Positions 28,110 through 37,579 are shown, counted from the first letter of the stretch. The stretch: 64,000 nt of DNA from Labrenzia sp. OB1 (GCF_001624695.1 NZ_JSEP01000011.1:1-64000); one strand, 5' to 3'. Made by a program: numbers and translations. Notes: generated by a model from the letters alone, not told the origin.

Positions 28110-29048
28110 ATGAGCCCGACCGCCCTACCCGATTCCATCGAAGGCACTCTGGAACTGATGGACAGGGCGGGATATGTCGCGGACCGGTCCCTGGCGACGG
28201 TCCTTCATCTTGCATTGAAGATGAAGCGGCCGCTCTTTCTCGAGGGCGAGGCCGGTGTCGGCAAGACCGAAATCGCCAAGGTTCTTGCCACCACGCTCGG
28301 CCGCGATCTCATCCGGCTGCAGTGTTATGAAGGCCTCGACGTCGCCTCCGCGGTCTATGAGTGGAATTACCCGGCTCAGATGGTGGAAATCCGCGTCGCC
28401 GAGGCGTCCGGCGACCTGGATCATTCAGAACTTTCGAAATCGATCTTTGACGAGCGCTTCCTGATCAAACGCCCCGTCCTGCAGGCATTGGAACCATCGC
28501 TCTCAGGCGCACCCGTCTTTCTCATCGACGAACTGGACCGCGCCGATGAAGCGTTCGAGGCCTTTTTGCTGGAAGTGCTCGCGGACAATCAGGTGACTGT
28601 TCCCGAACTCGGAACCATCCGCGCGGACGAACCACCAATCGTCATCATCACCACCAACCGCACCCGCGAAATTCACGACGCGCTGAAGCGCCGCTGTCTT
28701 TATCACTGGGTCGACTATCCGGATGCGGAGCGCGAACTGGAGATCGTCCGGCGCAAGGTTCCCGGCGCCGCACAGCGGCTCGCAGCTGAAGTTGTCGCCT
28801 TCGTTCAGAAACTGCGCGCCGAGGAAGATCTGTTCAAGCAGCCGGGTGTCGCCGAAACGCTCGATTGGGCAACAGCGCTTTCCGAACTGAATGAAATCGC
28901 GCTCGACCCGGATATGGCCTCCGACACGCTGGGCGTTCTTTTGAAATACCAGGATGACATCGAACGGGTCCGCGGCTCGAAGGTGCGGCAGATGGTCGAC
29001 GATATCCGCAAGGATACGCCGCCCCAGCAGACGATGCCGACGATCTAG
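28110..29048 (+). CDS. MoxR-family AAA+ ATPase
   Basis: The 312-residue ATPase has Walker A EGEAGVGKTE (about 47-56), Walker B VFLIDELDRAD and a sensor region IITTNRTRE. MoxR ATPases work with von Willebrand factor A proteins to mature or insert metals in enzyme complexes, as CoxD-CoxE do for CO dehydrogenase. The VWA partner follows directly. No CO dehydrogenase genes are present, so the client is unknown. Confidence 0.92.
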   Translation: MSPTALPDSIEGTLELMDRAGYVADRSLATVLHLALKMKRPLFLEGEAGVGKTEIAKVLATTLGRDLIRLQCYEGLDVASAVYEWNYPAQMVEIRVAEASGDLDHSELSKSIFDERFLIKRPVLQALEPSLSGAPVFLIDELDRADEAFEAFLLEVLADNQVTVPELGTIRADEPPIVIITTNRTREIHDALKRRCLYHWVDYPDAERELEIVRRKVPGAAQRLAAEVVAFVQKLRAEEDLFKQPGVAETLDWATALSELNEIALDPDMASDTLGVLLKYQDDIERVRGSKVRQMVDDIRKDTPPQQTMPTI

Positions 29049-29094
29049 ATGGCACGCACTCCGCTCCCCGTATCGCGCCGAAAGGGAGACTCCC

Positions 29095-30300
29095 ATTCAG
29101 CCTTCGCCTGAAATTCGCTCGCGCATAACGGACAATATCGTCTATTTCGCCCGCACACTGCGCAAGGCCGGCGTTCCGGTCGGCCCCGCGTCCGTGGTCG
29201 ATGCGGTCTCCGCAGTGGAAGTCTCCGGCATTGAAAACAGGGACGACCTCTATTGGACCCTGCATGCCGTCTTCGTGCGCAAACGCGAACACCGGGTGCT
29301 CTTCGACGAGGCTTTCCGGATCTACTGGCAGAGCCGCGGGCTGGTTGAAAAGATGCTGGCGATCCTGTCCCCCGTGGCCCCAGCCCGCGCCGCGCCGGAA
29401 AAGCCCCGGGCCGGTCAGACCCGCGTTTCGCAGGCCTTTGAGGCCAGGCGGGAGCGTATCGCCGAGGAAACCGTTCCCGAAATCGAGGTGGATGCCAAAT
29501 TCACTGTGTCCGGCAAGGAACTGCTGCAGGCGAAGGATTTCGCGCAGATGACTGCTGACGAGATTGCGGCGGCGAAATCCGCTCTGCGCAGCATGGCCCT
29601 TCCGGTGGACAAAATCCGGCTGCGCCGTCTCAAGCCCGCCGCTAGAGGCCGCGTCGATCCGCGCCGGACGTTGCGCGCCTCCATGCAGGCAGGTGGCGGC
29701 ATCATCGACCTCAAGTTTCGCAAACCCGGAGAAAAGCGCCCGCCCCTGGTCGCGCTTTGCGACATTTCCGGGTCGATGAGCCAGTATTCCCGCCTGCTGC
29801 TGCATTTTCTGCACGGGCTGACAGCCGAACGGCGCGACGTGCATACATTCCTGTTCGGCACACGGCTCACCAATGTCACCCGGCAACTGCGAATGAAGGA
29901 CCCGGACGAGTCCCTGGAAGCCTGTTCTGACGGCGTGAAGGATTGGTCCGGCGGCACGCGGATCGCCTCGGCACTACATGATTTCAACCGCCACTGGTCA
30001 CGCCGGGTGCTGTCCGGCCAGCCGACTGTGCTGCTGATTACCGACGGCCTGGAACGTAACACCGACGAGGATCTGGAACGGGAGATGGACCGTCTGCACC
30101 GTTCCTGCCGCCGTCTGATCTGGCTCAATCCCCTGCTCCGCTACGAAGGCTTCGAAGCCAAGGCCAAGGGCATCCGGGCCATTCTGCCCCATGTCGATGA
30201 ATTCCGCGCCGTCCATTCCCTGGATGCGGTTGCGGATCTCGTCACTGCCCTGTCCGGCTCTCGTCGCACGGCGAGGTCTGACCCGCGAAAATGGCTTTAG
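29095..30300 (+). CDS. CoxE-like von Willebrand factor A protein, probable ATT start
   Basis: The roughly 401-residue protein has an N-terminal helical region and a VWA domain with an intact metal site: CDISGSMSQ, Thr in SGGTRIAS and Asp in ITDGLERN. The frame has no ATG, GTG or TTG between 28954 (deep in the MoxR gene) and the conserved start PSPEIRSRITDNIVYF. ATT 29095 lies six bases after a strong AAAGGGAG (29081-29088), so I place the start there. The alternative ATG 28954 would add a low-complexity Arg/Ser-rich leader overlapping moxR by 95 bases. Confidence 0.85.
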   Translation: MQPSPEIRSRITDNIVYFARTLRKAGVPVGPASVVDAVSAVEVSGIENRDDLYWTLHAVFVRKREHRVLFDEAFRIYWQSRGLVEKMLAILSPVAPARAAPEKPRAGQTRVSQAFEARRERIAEETVPEIEVDAKFTVSGKELLQAKDFAQMTADEIAAAKSALRSMALPVDKIRLRRLKPAARGRVDPRRTLRASMQAGGGIIDLKFRKPGEKRPPLVALCDISGSMSQYSRLLLHFLHGLTAERRDVHTFLFGTRLTNVTRQLRMKDPDESLEACSDGVKDWSGGTRIASALHDFNRHWSRRVLSGQPTVLLITDGLERNTDEDLEREMDRLHRSCRRLIWLNPLLRYEGFEAKAKGIRAILPHVDEFRAVHSLDAVADLVTALSGSRRTARSDPRKWL

Positions 30301-30417
30301 CGTATGGCGCGTTGCAGCCCTGCCGATGAAAAGCAGAAAAGCGATTGGTCACGGAATCGCAGTTGATCCTCAGGAGATACGATTTGCTCCGTGAAAGTCG
30401 CGGTTCGCATGACTGAG

Positions 30418-31284
30418 CTAACCCGGCAAGTTCCCCGGGTTTTCGCTTCGGAAGTTGCCTTGCTCCTGCTTGCGGTTGTCCAGAATGGCTCCCAGGGCCA
30501 GAGCGAGACAGAGCAATAGCCAGCTCGTTCCCGCGAAGGCGAATTCGAACGGTGTCCGGAATGCCGGCGACACCTCGAACTTGTGCAGCAGAACCGCGCC
30601 AATGATCATCGGACACAGGTAAAGCGCGAGCACGGTGAACTGAAAATAAAACGAAGACCGCGCCGTCCGGAAGACACTGTGAAACGGCACCTGAACCTGC
30701 ATGCGATATGTCATGTCGAGGCAGACAAGGATCATCGCAATCTGCGTGATAAACGAGAGTTCGTTGCCCCATAGAAGAAATGAATAAGCTGTTTCGACCA
30801 ACCCCAGCGACAGCACCGCCAGGGCACAGGAGACCGCCAGAAGCTTGATGGCAAGCTGACGTTCCGAAGCTAGCACATAGGTGAAACTGCAAATCAGGAA
30901 CAACGCCGTCTCCACCGAAAAGCGGCCGTAAACACCCACCGTTTCCAATGCGGCCGTAATCTGCCCGTCTGTGAAGGTCGACAACTCGTGCGGGAAAAGG
31001 GCCTCGAGGATCCGCAGTCCGGAGAACGCGATGAAAATGCACGGCAGACCCACATTGAGCCAGACGGAGTTTTCCCATTTCGGTCGAAAGAGAATCGCGC
31101 ATGCAATCGCGAAAAATCCTGCGGCAGTCAGGGGATGCGTGGAAGGAAGAGTTCCCGAAAGAGGATCGCCGACCGAAAGAAAGACATTATGTGCCAGACC
31201 GAAGATCACCACGAGCAGCAGCAGGCAGCCAATGAGCTGGTGGAACAGGGAGCTTTCAAAGTCTGACAGTTCGAAATCGTTCAT
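30418..31284 (-). CDS. Multi-pass membrane protein, unknown
   Basis: The 288-residue product has about eight hydrophobic helices spread along the chain and short loops, ending in a hydrophilic tail. I recognise no family motif. The layout resembles integral-membrane sensor modules, but no output domain is attached. The frame opens at 31326; ATG 31284 precedes the first conserved-looking segment, though no good ribosome site is seen. Confidence 0.65.
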   Translation of the reverse strand: MNDFELSDFESSLFHQLIGCLLLLVVIFGLAHNVFLSVGDPLSGTLPSTHPLTAAGFFAIACAILFRPKWENSVWLNVGLPCIFIAFSGLRILEALFPHELSTFTDGQITAALETVGVYGRFSVETALFLICSFTYVLASERQLAIKLLAVSCALAVLSLGLVETAYSFLLWGNELSFITQIAMILVCLDMTYRMQVQVPFHSVFRTARSSFYFQFTVLALYLCPMIIGAVLLHKFEVSPAFRTPFEFAFAGTSWLLLCLALALGAILDNRKQEQGNFRSENPGNLPG

Positions 31285-31803
31285 GTTCAGCCGGTTCCGG
31301 TCACCTGAAAATCGGGAGCGCTGCATTGCTAACTCAAGCTACATTAAACTCCATTATACGCGCAATAGTTGAAATATCTCTAAAACGGCCCACAATTAGG
31401 CAAGATTCACAAAAGGCAATTTATGACTGTGAAAATTACGGAACTACAGAATTCCGGCACAATTGATGACGAACGCTCCTTTTTGAAAGACAATCGGTTT
31501 CAAGGCATCTCGCGTTGACTTCCCGGGCCTCAACACAAGGGCGTAAACTCATAAATGAAGATGAAATGGTTTGAGGCGATTTGGTCTTCATCAAGGAGCG
31601 AAAGCGCAGGAAATATGGTTCATTTTCAAGCCTTTCGCGACGCAGAAGAGGACCAGTTCGGTCAAATCCGAAGGACATGAAAATGGCTCACCCCGTATCG
31701 TCAGCGTGCTTGACGACCGGGCACGAAGCCCGCTCATCGCACGCTTCCTGACGAGGTTTCGCCATTTCCCATGCCAGTTCGTCTTCATTTAGGAGTTTAC
31801 GCC
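31285..31803. other. Intergenic, no gene seen
   Basis: Moderately AT-rich around 31340-31430, consistent with the promoter of the membrane-protein gene. Short frames here lack ribosome sites. Confidence 0.45.
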
Positions 31804-32325
31804 TTAAGGCAATGCAACCACCTGTGTGCTGACCCCAACCCGTTGAAACAGATCCTGAATATCGTGATTGGCCATACGGATGCATCCGTAGGAAACGGCG
31901 CGGCCGATTGAGCCGGGGCGGTTGGTGCCGTGAATGGCGTAATTGCCGTTCGACAGGGTCATCGCGGCAACGCCCATCGGGTTGTTCGGCGCTCCGCCCC
32001 GGATAACGTCGGGAAGATGCGGGAAATCCCGGCGGACTTCCGGCGACGGCGCCCAGTCGGGTTTTACATATTTCGCGGTGATAAGGGCATTGCCTGTCCA
32101 GGCTTTATGACGTTTGCCGACAGCGACACTGTAGCGGATCGCCCTTTGCCCCCTGAGAACCAGATAAAGCCGTTTCTCGGAGTTCTTGATGACGATGGTG
32201 CCGGGCCGGAACCTGGCATCGGCGAACCCCACCACTTCGGCCGCATCTGCGGGTGGCGTCATGCCGCTCAGAAGCATCAAGACGGCCAGCGGCAACACTC
32301 CGCGGAACAAGGACTTCAAATACAT
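31804..32325 (-). CDS. L,D-transpeptidase (YkuD family)
   Basis: The 173-residue protein has a signal peptide ending near ADAAEV and a YkuD domain with the active-site pattern HGTN followed by SYGCIRM (catalytic Cys). It cross-links peptidoglycan peptides or attaches proteins to them in the periplasm. ATG 32325 follows GGAAAAG; the frame opens at 32382. A solo gene. Confidence 0.92.
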   Translation of the reverse strand: MYLKSLFRGVLPLAVLMLLSGMTPPADAAEVVGFADARFRPGTIVIKNSEKRLYLVLRGQRAIRYSVAVGKRHKAWTGNALITAKYVKPDWAPSPEVRRDFPHLPDVIRGGAPNNPMGVAAMTLSNGNYAIHGTNRPGSIGRAVSYGCIRMANHDIQDLFQRVGVSTQVVALP

Positions 32326-32575
32326 GGCTTTTCCCGACCTTTTCCAGGACAATACAGCCGAGGTTCGCCGGATTGAACGCATCCACCATCAATTTCTTAT
32401 CAAAAGGTTAACGAGGCAATGGCCGGCGCCGCGCCACGCTCTATGTGCTGTGACGCGGAGCACTATGCCGCGCGCGGTTCCAGGCGATAATTCCCCTGCC
32501 GCTTCGGTCAGCAGAGCGAGATCCCTTCCGCTTTCGCCGGTTGCGTTGCCGATGATCTATTTGAAGGACTGAAAC

Positions 32576-33190
32576 ATGACTTCTTTCGATACCGTGCCAA
32601 CCGCTTTCGCCGAACGCTTGAGAGGTTGCTGGAAAATTCCGGCTCTTGCCCTTGTTCTTCTAAGCACTCCCGTTCAGGCTCTCGCCGGCCCCATATCGGG
32701 AACCTATGTGCTTACGCCGGCCCAGATAGACACCGGCTTTTCTGTGCGCGTCCTCGGCCGGGGATCGGTGAAAGGGCAATTCAACAAGGTTTCAGGAAAG
32801 ATGGTTCTTGACCAGAACCGGCCGGAAAACAGCCGCGTGAGCGTGACGATCGACCTCGCAAGCGTTGAGACCGGCAATGACAAGGTCACCGGCTTCCTGA
32901 AGAGCGCGGCCATGTTCGACGTCGCGAAATATCCGCTTGCCGACTTTCGCAGCACAAGGGTGCGCATCACCGGAGCGGATTCCGCCGAGGTTGAAGGCGT
33001 CCTGACGCTGCGCGGTATGAAGAAACGCACCAAGCTGTCCGTGACCGTCACCGGAACAGGGTCGGACGGGCGTGTCGGTTTTGAAGTCACCGGAGGTTTT
33101 CTGAGAAGCCTTTACGGCATGGAGATCGGCCTGCCGATCTATGCCGACAAGGTCAACCTGAAGATTTCCGGCACGGGGCAGCGTGGTTAG
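32576..33190 (+). CDS. YceI-family periplasmic protein
   Basis: The 204-residue product carries an unusually long N-terminal leader (about 38 residues) containing LALVLLSTPVQALAGP, then the YceI lipocalin-like barrel with TGFSVRVLGRGSVKGQFN, MFDVAKYPLADF and GVLTLRGM. These proteins bind isoprenoid-type lipids. GAAGGA precedes ATG 32576. A strong hairpin follows the stop. Confidence 0.9.
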   Translation: MTSFDTVPTAFAERLRGCWKIPALALVLLSTPVQALAGPISGTYVLTPAQIDTGFSVRVLGRGSVKGQFNKVSGKMVLDQNRPENSRVSVTIDLASVETGNDKVTGFLKSAAMFDVAKYPLADFRSTRVRITGADSAEVEGVLTLRGMKKRTKLSVTVTGTGSDGRVGFEVTGGFLRSLYGMEIGLPIYADKVNLKISGTGQRG

Positions 33191-33210
33191 TGCGCCCGAC
33201 ACTGTTGACC

Positions 33211-33246
33211 AAATAGCCTGTCCGGGTTCTCCCGAACGGGCTATTT
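33211..33246. terminator. Hairpin between convergent yceI-like and livK-like genes
   Basis: AAATAGCC and GGCTATTT form the base, with CGGG/CCCG above and one mismatch. It has an ATTTT tail for the plus strand and overlaps the stop codon of the livK-like gene, so it may serve both genes. Confidence 0.7.
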
Positions 33247-34344
33247 TCGCAGGATCTCGCCATCCCGCCATTCATGCCAGACAAAATCCGGCACATCGCT
33301 GTCACCGTTTTCGTCGAAGGAAATGGCCCCGATCACAGTCTGGAACAATCCTTCCCGCAGAGCCGCGGCAACCTCTTCTTCAGTCGTGCCGCCCGCGGCT
33401 TCCGCCGCCTGAGCCCAGGCCTGAATCGCCGCATAGGTTGTCAGGGCATAGCGCTCCGCGGGTTTGCCGGCATCTTCCAATACGCTGACAAGATCTCCTG
33501 CAGCGGAAATATCACGCGGTTCCTGCGGGTAGCTCACAAGGGTGCCGTTACCCGCCGGTCCAGCCACGGACCAGAATTCTTCCGTCATCAAAGCGTCCCC
33601 GGACACCATCACCGCGTCCAGTCCCTGGCGGTTCATTTCAAGTCTGATCAACCCGGCTTCCGGATAATAGCCGCCCAGATACACAACACCGACATCTTCA
33701 AGGCCCAGCCGGGACACAAGCGCACTGTAGTCCTGACCACCGGAATCGAATCCGTAGAACATGCTTTCCGGCTTGCCCTGGCTGTTCATCTCGGCCTTGA
33801 CCGCATCGGCCAGACTTTTTCCGTAGGCGGTCTTGTCGTGGAGGATCGCGACACGCGCGTCACCGAAGTCTTCCGCCAGGAGCCGCCCGGCAAGCCTGCC
33901 CTGCCGGTCATCCCTTGGCGCCAGCCGGAAGATGCCGCCCCCCGGACGCTGATCGGTAAAGGCCGGCAATGTGCTCGCAGGGGAGATCTGCACGATACCC
34001 GCCCCGGAATAAACCTCGCTTGCCGCGATCGATCCGCCGAAACAGAAATGCCCCGCGACGAACCTGACCCCCTTGCCGATCATCTGGTTGGCAACAGCGG
34101 TTGCCGTTTCCCCGTCACAGGCGTCATCCGCGACCTCAAGAACAAGCGGCTCACCATTCACACCGCCGGCTGCATTGATGTCGGCGACCGCCTGTTCGGC
34201 GCCTGCCAGCATCTGCGCGCCGAATGCTGCGAACTGCCCCTTCATCGGCCCGGCGACCGCAATCGGAATATCGGCGAGGGCCGGCCCGCTGAGGAGACCG
34301 AAAACCAGAACGGTTATACTGGCGGCAAGCTGCCGGTTTTTCAT
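33241..34344 (-). CDS. Branched-chain amino acid-type ABC substrate-binding protein
   Basis: The product (about 367 residues) has a signal peptide (ending PALADIP) and a type I periplasmic-binding fold: VAGPMKGQFAAFGAQMLAGA, then DDACDGETATAVANQMI and FCFGGSIAASEVY. This is the LivK/LivJ pattern. No permease or ATPase genes are adjacent, so the partner transporter is elsewhere. ATG 34344 lies four bases after GGGAG; the long upstream extension of the frame to 34704 has no signal peptide and is unlikely to be translated. Confidence 0.9.
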   Translation of the reverse strand: MKNRQLAASITVLVFGLLSGPALADIPIAVAGPMKGQFAAFGAQMLAGAEQAVADINAAGGVNGEPLVLEVADDACDGETATAVANQMIGKGVRFVAGHFCFGGSIAASEVYSGAGIVQISPASTLPAFTDQRPGGGIFRLAPRDDRQGRLAGRLLAEDFGDARVAILHDKTAYGKSLADAVKAEMNSQGKPESMFYGFDSGGQDYSALVSRLGLEDVGVVYLGGYYPEAGLIRLEMNRQGLDAVMVSGDALMTEEFWSVAGPAGNGTLVSYPQEPRDISAAGDLVSVLEDAGKPAERYALTTYAAIQAWAQAAEAAGGTTEEEVAAALREGLFQTVIGAISFDENGDSDVPDFVWHEWRDGEILRK

Positions 34345-34565
34345 CATTCTCCCGGAATTCCTTTTTTCACGTCTCCTACACCTAACCTGAGCGCATACCG
34401 AGCTCAATCCGGCTGGTTCAAATAGTGTTCTTGCGTTCGAATATACACTCCGGGAGCTGGACGGCCGGGCCGCGACGATTGCGCCTTTGACCCGGGAGCC
34501 ATAAACTTCCGCTGTGCTCGGGGCCTTGCCCGATTCCATCGCCGCTGTCCCATGGAGCAGACAGA

Positions 34566-35093
34566 ATGTCCTCATCCTCATCAGATCCGGAAGATCAGGC
34601 CAGACTGCCGCTCGACATGACGGTTTTCCGGGAGGCCATGAGCCGCATTGCCGCCGCCGTCCATGTAGTGACCACCGATGGTCCGGCCGGACGCATCGGA
34701 GCAACCGTTTCCGCCGCCTGTTCGGTCAGTGACGATCCTCCAAGCATTCTCGTCTGCCTGAACCGGCAAACGCGCATTCATGGTGCGGTTCTGGAAAACC
34801 GCCGCTTCTGCCTCAACACACTCAGCGACGATCACGAAGCCATTTCCGATGCCTTTGCCGGGCGCGAAAATCTGGACATGCCGGACCGGTTCGCCAAGGG
34901 AGACTGGACACCGCTGGCCACAGGCTGCCCTGGCCTCGACAGCGCGCGTCTCAGCGTTGATTGTGATGTGTTTGCGATCACCGAGATGGGCACGCATTCA
35001 ATTGTCATCGGCACGGTCGCGGATCTGCGCATGACCGACCCGGGCAAATCCCTGCTCTATGTCCGTAGGGGCTACAAAAGCCTCGACACATAG
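34566..35093 (+). CDS. Flavin reductase family protein
   Basis: The 175-residue protein fits the RutF/HpaC flavin reductase fold: FREAMSRIAAAVHVVTTDG, GATVSAACSVSDDPPS, VCLNRQTRIH and FCLNTLSDDH. It would reduce FMN or FAD with NAD(P)H for a two-component monooxygenase, which is not in the window. GGAG precedes ATG 34566. The P1 peptidase gene follows after 53 bases. Confidence 0.88.
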   Translation: MSSSSSDPEDQARLPLDMTVFREAMSRIAAAVHVVTTDGPAGRIGATVSAACSVSDDPPSILVCLNRQTRIHGAVLENRRFCLNTLSDDHEAISDAFAGRENLDMPDRFAKGDWTPLATGCPGLDSARLSVDCDVFAITEMGTHSIVIGTVADLRMTDPGKSLLYVRRGYKSLDT

Positions 35094-35146
35094 ACTGCTG
35101 ACGGTCAAACTCTCCTTCTGATAAATAACAATGGGACAAGCACCAC

Positions 35147-36151
35147 ATGGCTGCCCAGCGCAATCTGATTACCGATGTTCCCGGCCTGAAAGTCGGCAAC
35201 GCGTCCGACCAGGAGCTGAAATCCGGGGCGACTGTTCTTGTACCGGACGAGCCATCAGTGACTTCCGTCGCCATCCATGGCGGTGCTCCGGGCACGCGCG
35301 AAATCGCGCTGCTGGAACCGGAACAGACAGTGGAAAAGATAGATGCCATCGTACTGGCGGGTGGCTCAGCCTTCGGTCTCGACGCTGGCGCCGGCGTCCA
35401 GGGGCGTCTGGCGGAACTGGGCTACGGCTTCGAAATTGGCCCTTTTCGGGTGCCGATCGTGCCGACAGCCATCCTGTTTGATCTTCTGAACGGCGGCGAC
35501 AAGAGCTGGGGACAGGCGGCACCTTATCGTGATCTCGGCCGCGCCGCGCTGGATGCGATCGGCCATGATTTTCCCCTCGGATCGGTCGGAGCAGGCGCCG
35601 GAGCCACAACCGCAAACCTCAAGGGCGGCCTGGGGTCCGCATCGATGGTTCTGGAAAACGGCGTCACTATCGGGGCCATCGTCGCAGTGAATGCCCTCGG
35701 CCGCGCAACAGTTGGTGACAGCGCGCATTTCTGGGCCGCTCCTTTTGAGATCGGCGACGAATTCGGCGGCCTCGGCATGGCACATCCTTTCCCGCAGGAC
35801 GCAACCGTGGTCAGAACCAAACTGGACGGACTGAAAGCCGGCGCAAACACGACAATCGCCGCCGTCGCCACTGACGCGATCCTGACGAAGAGTGAAGCCA
35901 AGCGCCTCGCCGTCATGGCCCACGACGGTCTTGCCCGGGCCCTGTGGCCGGCTCATACGCCGCTCGACGGAGACCTGGTCTTCGCCATGTCCACCGGTCA
36001 ACGCAAGATGGAAAATGGTCTGGAGGATATGGTGCAGCTCGGCGCGGGGGCAGCCTCCTGCCTCGCCCGCGCCATTGCCAGGGGCATCTATCATGCAACG
36101 CCGGCCGCCGAGGATCCCGTTCCTACATGGCAGCAGCGCTTCGGATCGTGA
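35147..36151 (+). CDS. P1-family (DmpA/BapA) aminopeptidase
   Basis: The 334-residue protein contains the P1 self-cleaving hydrolase pattern: DVPGLKVGN at the start, IVLAGGSAFGLDA, and GAGAGATTANLKGGLGSAS with the N-terminal-nucleophile Ser after the glycine. These enzymes release N-terminal D- or beta-amino acids after autocatalytic cleavage into two chains. There is no signal peptide, so it is probably cytosolic. Confidence 0.88.
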   Translation: MAAQRNLITDVPGLKVGNASDQELKSGATVLVPDEPSVTSVAIHGGAPGTREIALLEPEQTVEKIDAIVLAGGSAFGLDAGAGVQGRLAELGYGFEIGPFRVPIVPTAILFDLLNGGDKSWGQAAPYRDLGRAALDAIGHDFPLGSVGAGAGATTANLKGGLGSASMVLENGVTIGAIVAVNALGRATVGDSAHFWAAPFEIGDEFGGLGMAHPFPQDATVVRTKLDGLKAGANTTIAAVATDAILTKSEAKRLAVMAHDGLARALWPAHTPLDGDLVFAMSTGQRKMENGLEDMVQLGAGAASCLARAIARGIYHATPAAEDPVPTWQQRFGS

Positions 36152-36239
36152 GACGCAACTAACCAGGAACCCGGCCTCATGCCCCCTTGCGAAACCCGGC
36201 CGATACCTGTGCGATGAAGACCCACGGGCGCTCGGGAGT

Positions 36240-36821
36240 TCATGCGGCCCTGCGGCCGAGAGCCCCTGCCCGCGAAAGCATTTTCGCCCGCTGCTGCTCC
36301 TGCGATCCCCTGATTGGTGAAAACAGGTGATAGCCTTTTGCTTTCAGGCCACAAAAACCCAGAATCTGCTTTTGGGTCTGCTTCTTGATGCCCGCACCGT
36401 AGATCCAGTGAAAATACCAGCCGGGCGTGTCCGAGGTCACCAGAACTTCAGCAGTGCGCCCCTTGAGCAATTTGTCCGGAATGGGCTTTCCGGCAACATA
36501 CTGGAAGGCCTTGCCCGGAAGCATCACCCTGTCGAAAAAACCCTTCAGCTTTGCCGGCATCCCGCCCCACCACAAAGGATGCGCAATGACAAAGCTTTCG
36601 CACCAGACAATATCGTCCCACAACGCCTGAAGATCGGGCTCAAGCGGCGGCGCATCCTTGAACCGGGAAACGCCGAAGTCCGGATTGAAATCCGTGGCGG
36701 AAAGATGCCGCAAGCGCACTTCGTGTCCGCTCGCTTTGGCATTGCTGGCATATTCTTCTGCAAGCGCACCACAGAAAGAGCCGCTGGCCGGATGTCCGTC
36801 GAGGATCAGAATTCGTGTCAT
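36240..36821 (-). CDS. NAD(P)H-quinone reductase (NQO1/flavodoxin-like)
   Basis: The 193-residue protein has a flavodoxin-like fold with RILILDGHPASGSF, HPLWWGGMPAKLKGFFDRV and a FHWIYGAG segment, typical of NQO1/MdaB-type NAD(P)H dehydrogenases. The frame opens at 37028 inside the divergent tetR gene; ATG 36821 follows GGA and matches the family start. It is probably repressed by the divergent TetR protein through the two operators between the genes. Confidence 0.9.
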   Translation of the reverse strand: MTRILILDGHPASGSFCGALAEEYASNAKASGHEVRLRHLSATDFNPDFGVSRFKDAPPLEPDLQALWDDIVWCESFVIAHPLWWGGMPAKLKGFFDRVMLPGKAFQYVAGKPIPDKLLKGRTAEVLVTSDTPGWYFHWIYGAGIKKQTQKQILGFCGLKAKGYHLFSPIRGSQEQQRAKMLSRAGALGRRAA

Positions 36822-36850
36822 TTGAAGTCCAATTCTGGCAAAGAAAAAAT

Positions 36851-36862
36851 TGACCGTGGTCA
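36851..36862. promoter_or_regulatory. Operator copy 1, TGACCGTGGTCA
   Basis: A TGACC-N2-GGTCA dyad flanked by A-rich and T-rich runs, 29 bases upstream of the quinone reductase start. It matches copy 2 at 36902; the two start 51 bp apart, about five helical turns. Confidence 0.7.
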
Positions 36863-36901
36863 TTTTTTGACATCTTCCAATCCGTGCGTCAAGATGTTTT
36901 C

Positions 36902-36913
36902 TGACCATGGTCA
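36902..36913. promoter_or_regulatory. Operator copy 2, TGACCATGGTCA
   Basis: A perfect 12-bp palindrome 17 bases before the tetR start, with a T-rich flank like copy 1. Likely the autoregulatory operator of the TetR protein (inference from position and repetition). Confidence 0.7.
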
Positions 36914-36930
36914 ATTTTTTTGGAGACTGC

Positions 36931-37548
36931 ATGACACGCAAGCCGCAGCAACGCAGCATTGCCACCCGGGCCCGCGTGCTGCAGGCCGCAAGGGATCTGA
37001 GCCGGAAACACGGTCTGGAACTCGTCACGGCCGATGCCGTCGCGCAGGAAGCAGGCGTTGCGAAAGGAACCGTGTTTTCTCATTTCGGCGACATGGACGG
37101 ACTGCTGTCCTATGTGCTCCTGGACAGGCTCAACGCACTCCGCGGTCCGTCGCAGGATGAAAAGGATCCCGCAGAAGATCTGTCGGATCCTGTCGGCACG
37201 CTTATGCGGCGGATGATGTCCCTTATCGCCGTGATCACCGACAATCCGACGATCCTGCGCCTGTTTCTCGACAATATCGGCGTCACGAAGCCCCACTGCG
37301 CGTCGGAATTCGTCGAAACGCTCGATGCGCTTGACGCGGATCTCGCGGCTTTTCTTCAGATCTGGCAGGACATGGCGGACATCCGGCCGGCCTTGCGGCA
37401 CGACAGATCACCGGCGGAAATGGTCGACGGCCTGGTAGCCTTCATGGTGCATGGCGCGATCCTGCTGAAAAGTCACCAGCTTACGGATCGCGGGGAACTG
37501 GAAGCCAGGCTCCGCCGTCATGTGGAAGCCTATCTGCTGGTCGCGTGA
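36931..37548 (+). CDS. TetR-family repressor
   Basis: The 205-residue protein has an N-terminal TetR helix-turn-helix (ARVLQAARDLSRKHG, VTADAVAQEAGVAKGTVFSHF) and a helical ligand domain. ATG 36931 lies five bases after GGAG; a frame extension to 36907 would run over the operator. Divergent from the quinone reductase gene, whose expression it probably controls in response to a quinone or electrophile. Confidence 0.9.
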   Translation: MTRKPQQRSIATRARVLQAARDLSRKHGLELVTADAVAQEAGVAKGTVFSHFGDMDGLLSYVLLDRLNALRGPSQDEKDPAEDLSDPVGTLMRRMMSLIAVITDNPTILRLFLDNIGVTKPHCASEFVETLDALDADLAAFLQIWQDMADIRPALRHDRSPAEMVDGLVAFMVHGAILLKSHQLTDRGELEARLRRHVEAYLLVA

Positions 37549-37579
37549 GAGCAACCGAAGCTTCAAGACAGGGTGGCCG

